In this document: positions 26,716-36,273 of the stretch, one piece after another
How positions within the stretch are numbered: position 1 is the first letter of the stretch
How the letters are laid out: each line of letters begins with the position of its first letter
DNA from: Flavobacterium faecale
GTDB taxonomy: Bacteria > Bacteroidota > Bacteroidia > Flavobacteriales > Flavobacteriaceae
Direction: 5' to 3'
Length of the DNA: 64,000 nucleotides
NCBI RefSeq assembly: GCF_003076455.1
Contig: NZ_CP020918.1
Location: 3,074,001 to 3,138,000 of the forward strand
Notes under the pieces: generated by a model
Databases searched by the model: none
Seen by the model: only the letters and a program-made list of their open reading frames with translations
What the model was told of the DNA's origin: nothing
Made by a program: the position numbers and the translations under genes

Positions 26716-26775
26716 AGTTGTTATAATTTGGAACAACTAATTTTGTTATAATTGTTGCTATCTGTATTAATTTTG
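26716..26775 (+). promoter_or_regulatory. dinB promoter with operator-like repeats
   Basis: The -7 element TAATTTTG is at 26768-26775, with TTTG at 26742-26745 as -33 (22-base spacer). Upstream lies a 7-bp dyad AGTTGTT-N9-AACAACT (26716-26738). The 11-mer TTGTTATAATT occurs twice (26718-26728 and 26743-26753); the second copy overlaps the -33 element. This arrangement suits a repressor or activator site. Confidence 0.5.
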
Positions 26776-26794
26776 AAGTCTAAAAAACTTCAAA

Positions 26795-27973
26795 ATGAAA
26801 CGGGCAATTGTACATATGGATTTGGATACTTTTTTTGTGTCCTGTGAGCGATTGAACAACTCTCAACTGGAAGGAATCCCTTTGATTATTGGTGGTGGAG
26901 ACAGAGGAGTTGTGGCTTCTTGCTCCTATGAAGCCAGACGTTTTGGAGTGCGTTCGGCTATGCCTACATCGATGGCTTTGAAGCTATGTCCTCAAGCCAA
27001 AGTGATCAAAGGCGATATGGAACGCTACTCGCAATTGTCGCATACCGTGACCGAAGTTATTCAAGAAAAATCACCCATTACCGAAAAGGCAAGTATTGAC
27101 GAATTTTATTTGGACATAACAGGAATGGATCGTTTTTATGGCTGTTATCAATGGACCAATGAACTAGCTCAGCGCGTGCTGAAAGAAACTGGATTACCTA
27201 TTAGTTTTGCCTTATCAGTTAATAAAACAGTTTCGAAAATTGGAACAGGAGAAGGAAAACCCAAAGGACATTTAGACATTCCCGAAGACCAAGTGCGGGC
27301 ATTTTTAAATCCGCTTTCGATTCAGAAAATCCCCATGGTGGGCGATGTGACTTTTCAAACCTTGTCGCGTATTGGTATTCGAACGATACAAACGCTGTCT
27401 GAAATGCCTGCAGAGGTTTTGCAACGAATGATTGGTAAAAATGGTGTCGAAATCTGGAAAAAAGCCAATGGTATAGATAATAATCCTGTTGAACCCTATA
27501 CAGAAAGAAAGTCGATTGCCACCGAACATACTTTTGTACAAGACACGATTGATATGGCGCATCTCAAATCGATTTTGTGTGGTATGGTCGAAAAACTGGC
27601 CTTTCAATTGCGGTCCGAAGAGTGGCTGACGTCGACGGTGGTGGTAAAAATTAGGTATGCCAATTTTGATACCGAAACCAAGCAATGCAAAATTGCCTAT
27701 ACCTCTGCTGATCATTTACTAACGCAAAAAGTCTTGGGTTTGTTTGAGGTGCTCTACCAACGCCGAATGCGGTTGCGATTGGTAGGAGTTCGGTTTAGCG
27801 GATTGGTACGCGGAACCTATCAAATTGACCTTTTTGAGGATACGCAGGAGATGTTGTCGCTCTATGCCGCTATGGATAAAATGAAAAGTCGCTATGGGTT
27901 TGATGCCGTCATGCGGTGCGCTGGTGCGGCCTTAAAACCTAATATGAAGGATGTTATTTTGAAACGGAATTAG
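26795..27973 (+). CDS. dinB: Y-family DNA polymerase IV
   Basis: Translesion DNA polymerase, 392 aa. Catalytic acidic residues are D9 in HMDLDTFFVSCE and D102/E103 in SIDEFYLD; the steric-gate and finger segment CSYEARRFGVRSAMP is present. The helix-hairpin-helix thumb (about 175-235) and little-finger domain (245-370) follow. No C-terminal beta-clamp peptide was confirmed. Next on the strand, after 1.1 kb of noncoding repeats, is a second DnaE polymerase; dinB-dnaE pairs of this kind are known mutagenesis cassettes. No UmuD/LexA-like S24 peptidase gene is present upstream, where many Bacteroidota place one. Confidence 0.93.
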   Translation: MKRAIVHMDLDTFFVSCERLNNSQLEGIPLIIGGGDRGVVASCSYEARRFGVRSAMPTSMALKLCPQAKVIKGDMERYSQLSHTVTEVIQEKSPITEKASIDEFYLDITGMDRFYGCYQWTNELAQRVLKETGLPISFALSVNKTVSKIGTGEGKPKGHLDIPEDQVRAFLNPLSIQKIPMVGDVTFQTLSRIGIRTIQTLSEMPAEVLQRMIGKNGVEIWKKANGIDNNPVEPYTERKSIATEHTFVQDTIDMAHLKSILCGMVEKLAFQLRSEEWLTSTVVVKIRYANFDTETKQCKIAYTSADHLLTQKVLGLFEVLYQRRMRLRLVGVRFSGLVRGTYQIDLFEDTQEMLSLYAAMDKMKSRYGFDAVMRCAGAALKPNMKDVILKRN

Positions 27974-28235
27974 GGTTGATTATGGTTTTAGTACTTCATT
28001 CAAGATAATCATACTACCATTTTTTTGGACACCAATTACACAGATTAGTACTAATTAAGAGATTTTGAAAATCAAATTACACTAATTTTTTATTGATAGT
28101 ACTAAGTTTGTGCAATTGCTTCGCCTGTTTGCTTTCGCTCGGGTCGTGTCAGTTTTTAGACCTATGCGTTTGCTCTGAGTTGAAAATTTAGAATAGTTCA
28201 ACATGCAGATTTTTTATTGGTATATCTGCTAAAAT
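27974..28235. other. Intergenic segment before the tandem array
   Basis: AT-rich with fragments resembling pieces of the array (ACACAGATTAGTACTAATT at about 28029, ATGCAGATTTTTTATTGG at 28203), perhaps diverged units. No gene seen. Confidence 0.4.
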
Positions 28236-28990
28236 CTGCGGGATCAACGTGAAATAAAAGCATTAATCAAGTATCGTTTATCAGGCTGAGCTTGTCGAAG
28301 CCCCTTTGCTAAAAAACAACAATGAGAAGTAAAAAGTAAATTAGCACGCAGATTTACACAGATTTGCGCAGATTTTTTCTTGACTCATCAACATGAAATA
28401 AAAGCATCAATCAAGTATCGTTTGTCAGGCTGAGCTTATCGAAGCCCCTTTACTAAAAAGCAACAATGAGAAGTAAAAAGTAAATTAGCACGCAGATTTC
28501 GCAGATTTGCGCAGATTTTTTCTTGACTCATCAACATGAAATAAAAGCATCAATCAAGTATCGTTTGTCAGGCTGAGCTTGTCGAAGTCCCTTTACTAAA
28601 AAACAACAATGAGAAGTGAAAAATAAATTGGCACGCAGATTCACACAGATTTTTGCAGATTTTTTATTGGTTCATCAACATGAAATAAACCATCAATCAA
28701 GTATCGTTTGTCAGGCTGAGCTTGTCGAAGCCCCTTTGCTAAAAAGCAACAATGAGAAGTAAAAAGTAAATTAGCACGCAGATTCACACAGATTTTAGCA
28801 GATTTTTCATTGACTCATCAACATGAAATAAAAGCATTAACAAGTATCGTTTGTCAGGTTGAGCTTGTCGAAGCCCCTTTACTAAAATACAATAATGAGA
28901 AGTAAAAAGTAAATTGGCACGCAGATTCACACAGATTTTCGCAGATTTTTTATTGACTCATCAACGTGAAATAAAAGCATTAATCAAGTA
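28236..28990. repeat. Tandem array of about five 143-bp noncoding repeats
   Basis: The word GAAATAAAAG or a close variant recurs at 28251, 28395, 28538, 28682, 28825 and 28968, spacing 143-144 bases. Each unit contains in order a GTCAGGCTGAGCTTGTCGAA element, CAACAATGAGAAGTAAAAAG, and a CACGCAGATT/ACACAGATTT/CGCAGATTTT cluster. Units differ by scattered substitutions and small indels. The last copy is cut off after about 25 bases. No long frame crosses it. Confidence 0.93.
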
Positions 28991-29116
28991 TTGCCTGACG
29001 GACGAAAACCCAAACCCAACGAAACATTTTAAAAACAGAATTTCTTCCTAATTTATCTGAGAAAATATGTGGAATCTGTGTTAAATAAAAAATACAAATA
29101 TCATTTTATACCTATT

Positions 29117-32100
29117 ATGTACCTCAATTGTCATTCTTTTCACTCCTTGCGCTACGGCACGATTCCGCTTGACGACTTGATCGAAAAGGCTGTTCGGTCA
29201 GGTGTTACCGCTATGGCATTGACCGATATCAATACCGTTACGGGAATTTATGATTTTATTATCGAATGTAAAAAGGTAAGTATTAAACCAATAATCGGAA
29301 TTGATTTTCGTTCGGATAATGAATTTCGATACATCGGTTTAGCCAAAAACGCGAGTGGATTGGCAGAGATGAATCGGTTTTTGACCAAGCACAATTTCGA
29401 TAAAAGCCCTTTGCCTATGGAAGCTCCTGCCTTTGAATCGGTGATGGTTATTTACGCTTTCGCGAAAGCGCCAATGGTACTTAAAACCAATGAATATATA
29501 GGTGTCCGCCCGGAAGAAGTAGGGAAGTTGTTTGGTTATAAAGGAAGTCTGGATAAAATGGTGGTGCTACAACCGGTGACTTTTCGAACTAAAAAAGAAT
29601 ACCAACTCCACAAAATTCTACGAGCGATTGATAACAATGTTTTGTTGTCCAAATTAACTCCTGAAGCTATTGCAACGCCCTATGAAGTCATGGTGGAAGA
29701 GGAGCGTTTGCGAGCTGTTTACAAGGACTATCCGCAATTGCTAGCCAATACGCAAATGGTTATGGACAGTTGCGATTTTCAATACGATTTTGCGACTCCA
29801 AAAAACAAAAAACATTACACCAATTCGAGCGAGAGTGATATTGCGTTGCTCACTACTCTCGCGCATCAAGGCATGGAATGGCGGTACGGAAAAAAGGATA
29901 AAATTGCTCTAGCACGAGTGCAAAAAGAACTGAAAGTGATTCACGAATTGCAGTTTAGCGGTTACTTTTTGATTACTTGGGATATTATTCGATACAGCAA
30001 CAGTCGTGGTTTTTTGCATATCGGGCGGGGTAGCGGCGCCAACTCGATTATTGCCTATTGCCTTGGAATTACGGACATTTGCCCAATAGAACTCGACTTG
30101 TATTTTGAGCGTTTTTTGAATGAAAACCGCAAGAGTCCACCCGATTTTGACATTGATTGGAGCTGGCAAGAACGCGACGTGATTTTGGAATATATCTTCA
30201 ATCGTTACGGATACGAAAATGTAGCTTTTTGTGGAACCAATGTGGAGTTCAAATACCGTTCGATATTTAGAGAAGTCGGTAAAGTTTTTGGTTTACCCAA
30301 AGAAGAATTGGACCATTTGGCCAAAAACCCGATGCGGTTGCAGCAAACCAATAGCGTAGTGCAAGAAGTGCAAGAATACGGCATGTTGTTAGAAAAATAT
30401 CCCAACCAACGCAGCATGCATTCGTGTGGAATTATCATATCCGAAGAACCCATTACCAATTACACCCCCTTGGAAATGCCTCCAAAAGGGTTTCCTATTG
30501 TGCTTTTTGATATGCATGTCGCCGAAGCAATTGGTTTCGAAAAATTCGATATTCTGAGCCAGCGTGGTATTGGGACCATTGATGATACGGTAAAACTAGT
30601 TGCCAAAAATAGAGGGATTCAGATTAATATTCGAGACACTTCCCTTTCGAAAAATGAAAAATTGGCCAATACTTTTTTGGCTCAAGGAAAAACCATTGGT
30701 TGTTTTTATATCGAAAGTCCCGCTATGCGTGGGTTGTTGCGTCGTTTAAGTTGTGATAATTATAAAACTTTGGTGGCGGCTTCGTCAATCATTCGACCAG
30801 GTGTGGCCAAGTCGGGTATGATGAAAGAGTATATTTTCAGGCATAATAATCCTTCTCAATTTGAATATTTTCATAAAGTATTCGAAGAGCAATTAGGCGA
30901 AACTTACGGTATTATGGTTTATCAAGAAGATGTGATTAAGATTGCGTTGCATTACGGTGGTTTGCCTGCTGCCGATGGTGATATTTTGCGTCGCGCCATG
31001 AGTGGCAAAGGACGTTCGTTGGCGGCCTTACAAAAAGTAAAAGACCATTTTTTTGAGAGTTGTGCCCTGCAAGGTCATCCCGAAATACTAAGTCAAGAAA
31101 TTTACCGACAGATAGAATCGTTTGCGGGTTATTCGTTTTGCAAAGCACATTCGGCTTCGTATGCAGTGGAGAGTTACCAGAGTTTGTACCTCAAAGTCTA
31201 TTATCCGGTTGAGTTTATGGTGGCGGTCATCAACAATCAAGGTGGTTTTTATCGTACAGAAGTCTACATACACGAAGCGAGAATGGCAGGCGGAACCATT
31301 CATAATCCTTGTGTGAATAAAAGCGAATTAACTACCACTTTATATGGCAATGACATTTATTTGGGTTTTATGCATTTACAAGGCTTGGCAGAGAAGTTGG
31401 CGGGAGAAATTGTGCGCGAAAGAGAATTGCAAGGCGATTATTTATCGTTGGAAGACTTTTGTAATCGAGTAAAAATCGGATTGGAAAGTTTGAAACTATT
31501 GATTTTTATAGGTGCTTTTCGCGAAACAGGCAAAACCAAAAACCAACTGCTCATTCTGGCAAGTTTACTGTTTAATTCGGCTCCAACAGACCATCAAATG
31601 CTCTTGTTGCAAGAATCGGTTAAGGAGTACCAATTGCCCAAATTGGAGCGTTCTCGATTTGAAGATGCTTTTGACGAAATAGAACTCCTAGGTTTTCCCA
31701 CTTCGTTTACGCCTTTTGATTTGTTGCAAACACCTTTTCGGGGTGATGTAATGGCAAAAGATTTAGCTTTAAACCATAAAAAACAGGTTCGAATGTTGGC
31801 TTATTTGATTTCGAGAAAACAAGTCCCCACAGCTAGAGGCACGATGTTTTTTGGTACTTGGGTCGATTTTGAAGGCACTTATTTTGATACGACTCATTTT
31901 CCAGATAATTTGCAAGTATATCCTTTTCAGGGTGGTGGTTGCTATTTGCTATTGGGCACTGTTGAGGTTGATTACCATTTTCCAACCCTTACGATTTTGA
32001 AAATGGCAAAACTACCTTTTGTGCCCGACCCAAGGTATTCAGACTCCAAAGACCATCAGTTCATTACGCAACAAAGAATGAAAGAAGATGTGAGCAGTAC

Positions 32101-32167
32101 GCAAAGAGCGCCTTATCCGCAAGCACATAAGATTAATTTGCCTAGAAATAAAATGAACTTGAGTTAG
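29117..32167 (+). CDS. DNA polymerase III alpha subunit, error-prone type (DnaE2-like)
   Basis: C-family DNA polymerase of 1016 aa, shorter than a replicative DnaE. The start is placed at the ATG at 29117 (MYLNCHSFHSLRYGTI), where family homology begins; the frame extends upstream to a GTG. An N-terminal PHP domain (about 1-210) is followed by the palm, with catalytic aspartates in PDFDID at 342-347 and HIGRGSGANS before it. A beta-binding tandem HhH and an OB-like C-terminus follow. Together with dinB it probably forms a damage-tolerance pair. No ImuA/ImuB genes are present. Confidence 0.9.
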   Translation: MYLNCHSFHSLRYGTIPLDDLIEKAVRSGVTAMALTDINTVTGIYDFIIECKKVSIKPIIGIDFRSDNEFRYIGLAKNASGLAEMNRFLTKHNFDKSPLPMEAPAFESVMVIYAFAKAPMVLKTNEYIGVRPEEVGKLFGYKGSLDKMVVLQPVTFRTKKEYQLHKILRAIDNNVLLSKLTPEAIATPYEVMVEEERLRAVYKDYPQLLANTQMVMDSCDFQYDFATPKNKKHYTNSSESDIALLTTLAHQGMEWRYGKKDKIALARVQKELKVIHELQFSGYFLITWDIIRYSNSRGFLHIGRGSGANSIIAYCLGITDICPIELDLYFERFLNENRKSPPDFDIDWSWQERDVILEYIFNRYGYENVAFCGTNVEFKYRSIFREVGKVFGLPKEELDHLAKNPMRLQQTNSVVQEVQEYGMLLEKYPNQRSMHSCGIIISEEPITNYTPLEMPPKGFPIVLFDMHVAEAIGFEKFDILSQRGIGTIDDTVKLVAKNRGIQINIRDTSLSKNEKLANTFLAQGKTIGCFYIESPAMRGLLRRLSCDNYKTLVAASSIIRPGVAKSGMMKEYIFRHNNPSQFEYFHKVFEEQLGETYGIMVYQEDVIKIALHYGGLPAADGDILRRAMSGKGRSLAALQKVKDHFFESCALQGHPEILSQEIYRQIESFAGYSFCKAHSASYAVESYQSLYLKVYYPVEFMVAVINNQGGFYRTEVYIHEARMAGGTIHNPCVNKSELTTTLYGNDIYLGFMHLQGLAEKLAGEIVRERELQGDYLSLEDFCNRVKIGLESLKLLIFIGAFRETGKTKNQLLILASLLFNSAPTDHQMLLLQESVKEYQLPKLERSRFEDAFDEIELLGFPTSFTPFDLLQTPFRGDVMAKDLALNHKKQVRMLAYLISRKQVPTARGTMFFGTWVDFEGTYFDTTHFPDNLQVYPFQGGGCYLLLGTVEVDYHFPTLTILKMAKLPFVPDPRYSDSKDHQFITQQRMKEDVSSTQRAPYPQAHKINLPRNKMNLS

Positions 32168-32493
32168 AATGAAAAATTAAACCGTTATTATTCCGTTTTT
32201 ATTTAATCCCTTAATCCACATTTTGCTTGAGGCAAATATAAAATTGAAGACTAAGCAAATTGAAAAGTTAAATCTAATAGCGTTAAATGGAATCATGTTT
32301 AATCAAACAATTTAAGATCAATTCTTTATGCGCTTTTGCTGCATTTTAAATGCACATAATACCCGAATTTATATGTATTACGGATCATTAAAATAAAAGT
32401 GTACCTGAAAATTGATTACAGATTTTTTAGAAAAATTAGCTAAAAAAAAACATGTGATTTCAATAATAGTAGGTAGCGAACTGTTTGTTATTT
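32168..32493. other. Intergenic region between dnaE and the oxidoreductase
   Basis: No gene. AT-rich. At 32483-32504 a perfect 9-bp inverted repeat GTTTGTTAT/ATAACAAAC spans the stop codon of the minus-strand oxidoreductase; there is no T-tract. Confidence 0.4.
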
Positions 32494-33147
32494 TTATAAC
32501 AAACTATTCATTTCTTTCCATTGATAAACCATCACCTTATCGGATTGTTTTTTGGCTGCATTGTTCATTGCTTTAGCAACGTCTTTACCATCAATCCCTT
32601 TGTATTTGCTTAGGCTACCAATAAATATAGAATTGATTACTTTAAATATTTTTATGAATATTTTTTCACTTGGACGATTTTCCTTTCTACTTCCGAGTAG
32701 CATTGAAGGTTGAAAAATATGCGTGTGTTCATAATTCAAAGCAATAATATCTCGTTCTAGAGCACCTTTGGTTTTAGTGTAAAAAATACTAGAGTTTGGA
32801 TTTGCTCCAATCGCACTAACGACAAACACAGCTGTTGCTCCATTTTCTTGCGCTAGTTTTGCTGCTAATACAGGATAATCATGGTCAATTTGATAATACT
32901 TCTTTTCGTCAGGAGTTTGTTTTTTTGTGGTACCTAATGCAATAAAAACATCATCTCCAATGAGGCTCTCTTTCAATTGGGGTAAGGAATTAAAATCGCC
33001 AATCAATGTTTTTAGTTTGGGATGATTTATATTTTCTGATTTTCGAACAACAATAGTTATTTGTTCATACTCTGCGTCATTCAATAAGTCTTGCAATAAA
33101 TGGGATCCAATAAAACCACTTGCGCCAAAAAGGATTGCTTTTTTCAT
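32494..33147 (-). CDS. NAD(P)-binding atypical SDR oxidoreductase (HTATIP2/YbjT-like)
   Basis: 217 aa with a Rossmann-type nucleotide-binding motif GASGFIGSHLL at residues 8-18, then strands ending in VVRKSE (cofactor selectivity region) and IALGTTKKQ. The segment FYTKTKGALERDI holds a YxxxK-like pair, as in HTATIP2-type atypical short-chain dehydrogenases. The substrate is unknown. No signal peptide; single gene. Confidence 0.8.
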   Translation of the reverse strand: MKKAILFGASGFIGSHLLQDLLNDAEYEQITIVVRKSENINHPKLKTLIGDFNSLPQLKESLIGDDVFIALGTTKKQTPDEKKYYQIDHDYPVLAAKLAQENGATAVFVVSAIGANPNSSIFYTKTKGALERDIIALNYEHTHIFQPSMLLGSRKENRPSEKIFIKIFKVINSIFIGSLSKYKGIDGKDVAKAMNNAAKKQSDKVMVYQWKEMNSLL

Positions 33148-33584
33148 ATTTTATTTTTTTAGTTTTTCTAAAATGATTGTTTAAATTCTAATCTATTTGT
33201 TTTAATCTTGAACGATTTGTTAAAAGCCTGAGGCTTTTTAAGTCCTAGTTAATAAGGCATTTTACTAAGCGATAGATTTTTTTTTATAAAGACTACTTCT
33301 ATTTTTTAATGTATTTTGGTAATTAGTTATGCTGTCCAAAGCTAGTATTTTAATGAAGGACTTCTATACGAATCAAGTAAAAACTTGCTTAAACTCTACA
33401 AGGTTTTCTATTAATTTTTTCTAAGGATGATATTTAATCAGAAGGCAGAAGCAAAATAGATTTTTAATCGTTTAGATGAATAGCTATATTTAATCTGCGA
33501 CAGTTGCCTACTTTTTATAATTAAAAATCCAGAAATTGATAATCATTAAATAGCATATACTTTAAATGAGACAGACTGAAAATT
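33148..33584. other. Intergenic region with one hairpin
   Basis: AT-rich, no gene. AAAAGCC-TGA-GGCTTTT at 33222-33238 is a small terminator-like hairpin that could end the helicase transcript on the minus strand. Confidence 0.4.
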
Positions 33585-35105
33585 TTAAACAAGCTGATTT
33601 TGAGCATGTATTTTTGGATATAACTTTTTAATCAAGCCTTCCAATCGATTTTGATAATCTTCCATTAACCAACTTTTGTAACTAGTACTGGCGCTATCTA
33701 GGCATTTTACATACTGCTTCACGCGCCACTGAACCTCCGGATTTAAAATTGCCGCCAATTCAAGTGCATGACTCAAGCTTTCACCATTGTCCAAACACAT
33801 TTTTGCTTGCTGTCTAATTGATTCTTGTATAACAGTTTTATGCTTTTTGTCCATATCTATTGCTTCCTGAAAATGACTGTCTATATCAAAAGCCAATTCT
33901 AACGTTTTGGGGAAATGGCTTCGCATTTCAGCAGTAATAGCATTCGATTGTGATGAAGCGTTGCCTACCACTTGATAGTGTAATTGTTTGGCAAAGTCAT
34001 CTGGGTGTTCAAAAATATATTTCCAGTCCAACGGCGCTTCCCAAGCACCAAACCGCTGAATATTATTTCCTAAATCAGTGATTCCAAAAGTCTTTTTTGA
34101 TGCTAATCTTCTCGCGCCACGTCCCACCATTTGGTGATACAAAGTGATAGAAGTAGTTGCTCTATTCAAAATCACGTGCTTCACGGTCGGTTCATCAAAA
34201 CCAGTAGTTAATATAGAAACCGAAGTCAGTACCGCATTTTTTGTCTTTTTAAACCATTGCAAGATTTCTTTTCGCTCCTCATCCGTAGTTTTGTTGTCTA
34301 AGTGCCTCACTGGAATACCAGCAGCGTTAAAATTTTCTTCTACCTGCTTTGAAACAGCAATACCGTTATTGAAAATCAAGGTTTTTTTACCATTTGCATT
34401 GTCCTTGTATGTCTGTAAAAGTAGATCTTGCATCACCGCAGAACCATAGAGATCATTGGACGAACTAACGGTAAAATCACCATGTATTCCGGTTTTCAAG
34501 GTGTTAAGTTCTATTTCGTATGCGTATGACTTTGGCTTAGCCAAAAAACCATTTTCAATTAAATTTGAAATGCTTTCGCCTGTAATCAAACTATCATAGT
34601 AGGTATTCATAGGTTTAGAAACATCTGAACTAAATGGCGTTGCAGTAGCTCCTATTATGAAGGCGTTTTTAAATTTCTTAGTTAGTTTTCTAAAAGAGTT
34701 ATGGTGCGCTTCATCAATGATAAGCAAGCCAACATTTTTAGTATTGATTTTTTTGTCTTTGATTCTGTTTCTTAAGGTTTCGACCATTGCCACATAACAG
34801 CTCGCATTGGTTTTAAAATTTTTAGTTTTACTACCAATGATCTTATTTTGCACTGTCAGTTTTTTTAAAGTGCTAGACGTTTGCTTGCACAGTTCGTTGC
34901 GATGTGTTAAAATCATCACCTGCTTGTTGTATTGGGATAAATACTTTCGAGTAATCTCAGAAAATATCATCGTTTTACCACCACCTGTTGGCAATTGGTA
35001 CACGACTTTCTGATTTGGTTTACTTTCTATATTTGTAAATATTGTTTCGATATCTTTTTGCTGATAATCATAAAACAAGGTCGCATTTTGAATGGCATTT
35101 TTCAT
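33585..35105 (-). CDS. SF2 DEAD/DEAH-box helicase
   Basis: 506 aa superfamily 2 helicase-like ATPase. Motifs in order: Walker A PTGGGKT (39-45), DEAH box (131-134), motif III-like ATATP (153-157), and motif VI QMVGRGAR (325-332), with TGFDEPTVKH as motif V. The C-terminal 170 residues carry no domain I recognise. This resembles the ResIII/RadD type of stand-alone helicases. There is no restriction or methylation partner nearby, so a restriction role is unlikely. The substrate (DNA or RNA) is not decided by sequence. Confidence 0.85.
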   Translation of the reverse strand: MKNAIQNATLFYDYQQKDIETIFTNIESKPNQKVVYQLPTGGGKTMIFSEITRKYLSQYNKQVMILTHRNELCKQTSSTLKKLTVQNKIIGSKTKNFKTNASCYVAMVETLRNRIKDKKINTKNVGLLIIDEAHHNSFRKLTKKFKNAFIIGATATPFSSDVSKPMNTYYDSLITGESISNLIENGFLAKPKSYAYEIELNTLKTGIHGDFTVSSSNDLYGSAVMQDLLLQTYKDNANGKKTLIFNNGIAVSKQVEENFNAAGIPVRHLDNKTTDEERKEILQWFKKTKNAVLTSVSILTTGFDEPTVKHVILNRATTSITLYHQMVGRGARRLASKKTFGITDLGNNIQRFGAWEAPLDWKYIFEHPDDFAKQLHYQVVGNASSQSNAITAEMRSHFPKTLELAFDIDSHFQEAIDMDKKHKTVIQESIRQQAKMCLDNGESLSHALELAAILNPEVQWRVKQYVKCLDSASTSYKSWLMEDYQNRLEGLIKKLYPKIHAQNQLV

Positions 35106-35417
35106 AATCTTTATATTAATAGGCTGCAGTATTTTTTTCGAAAATCACACTAATTTGTGTGCTAATACCAAAATATTTTGGTCAAAATTTCAAATACTAT
35201 CGCAGGCTGTTAGATACATTTATTTATTTGGTTTCAAAAAATAAAAGTAGACCGTTTTAGCTATCATTATTTTATACAATTCAAGCACATTATTATAGGA
35301 TTTAGGTGTAGTAGGGAAGAGTTGTTTCAAAAATTGAATGTAAGAGGTATGGTTAACTAATTGGGTAGCTAGACATAATTGTAAATTGCAGCCTCATAAG
35401 TGGGCAAGTAAAAAACG
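35106..35417. other. Intergenic region upstream of the helicase
   Basis: No gene. AT-rich; it holds a short CACACTAATTTGTGTG palindrome at 35146-35161. Confidence 0.4.
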
Positions 35418-35449
35418 AAAAAAGCTGCAATAAAATTGCAGCTTTTTTT
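35418..35449 (-). terminator. Terminator of tRNA-Tyr
   Basis: AAAAAAGCTGCAAT pairs with ATTGCAGCTTTTTT, loop AAA; directly after the tRNA on the minus strand. Confidence 0.9.
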
Positions 35450-35452
35450 AAG

Positions 35453-35534
<82 letters not shown>

Positions 35535-35815
35535 GAGGCCTTTGATAACATCGACTATTGTTGTTATTGACGGCAAATAAAGCAATACTTTTTGTTTTAA
35601 CAAACAAATTTGAGAGTTAATTTGAGATAATTTCAGTTTAGATTTTTAAAGTATTGAAATAGAATAAAATATAAGAACAGCTCTTTTTTATATTGGTGTT
35701 ATGTATGTAAAATTGAATGATTAATAGGGGAGATGAAGTTGTTTTTAGTGTTCGAAATATCCATCAATCATAAAACAGTTAAATGGTGCTACGGTATCAA
35801 CTTTAGCTTACAGGC
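35535..35815. other. Intergenic region between tRNA-Tyr and the TlpA gene
   Basis: About 280 AT-rich bases; no gene, RNA or repeat recognised apart from the flanking tRNA and terminator. Confidence 0.35.
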
Positions 35816-35844
35816 AAAAAAAAATCTCCACGAGGGAGATTTTT
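35816..35844 (-). terminator. Terminator of the DUF4369-TlpA gene
   Basis: AAAAATCTCC pairs with GGAGATTTTT; minus-strand T9 tail. Confidence 0.8.
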
Positions 35845-35865
35845 AATTTTTTATATGATGAAGAA

Positions 35866-36225
35866 TTATTTAGCCAAAAGTTCAACAATTTTGGCTCTAA
35901 GTGCATCTCCTCTTAAATCTTTTGCAACGATGGTTCCTGATGCATCAAGAATAAAAGTAGCTGGTATAGATTCAACCTTATATTGTCTTGCAATTGGTTC
36001 ATCCCAAAACTTAAGGTTAGAAACATGAGTCCATGTTAACTTATCTTTTGCGATAGCTTCCAACCACTTTGATTTGTCTTTGTCTAATGATACTCCAACT
36101 ATATTTAAACCTTTTGAGTGTAAATCTTTATAGATGGCTACAACATTAGGATTCTCGACTCTACATGGTCCACACCATGAAGCCCAAAAATCAACAATAG
36201 TAACTTTTCCTAGGCTTTCTTTCAA
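35866..36225 (-). CDS. TlpA-like thioredoxin half of a TGA-interrupted gene
   Basis: Thioredoxin-fold domain with redox motif WCGPC inside FWASWCGPCRVENP and the cis-proline loop SIPATFILD. The open frame continues upstream without a stop to the TGA at 36271, and the residues there (TDFSAPNPEGKVISL) are the normal linker into an AhpC/TSA-type domain, so this is the C-terminal half of the lipoprotein encoded just upstream in the same frame. On its own it has no signal peptide, and its only early start is a TTG at 36225. It is therefore probably not expressed in the periplasm unless the TGA is read through. Confidence 0.75.
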   Translation of the reverse strand: MKESLGKVTIVDFWASWCGPCRVENPNVVAIYKDLHSKGLNIVGVSLDKDKSKWLEAIAKDKLTWTHVSNLKFWDEPIARQYKVESIPATFILDASGTIVAKDLRGDALRAKIVELLAK

Positions 36226-36270
36226 AGAGATTACTTTTCCCTCTGGATTAGGAGCCGAGAAATCTGTCCT

Positions 36271-36273
36271 TCA
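36271..36273 (-). other. In-frame TGA separating the two halves
   Basis: The upstream half reads AAAEGK then TGA, and the same frame continues RTDFSAPNPEGK into the thioredoxin domain. The frame does not shift, so one substitution from a sense codon (for example GGA, CGA or AGA) explains it. Confidence 0.85.

Noticed and set aside
33585..35105. Helicase as part of a restriction or defence system
   Set aside because: No methylase, nuclease or other partner gene is adjacent; it stands alone beside a tRNA and an SDR gene.
36226..36273. Frameshift between the DUF4369 and thioredoxin parts
   Set aside because: Both halves are in the same reading frame; only a TGA codon separates them.
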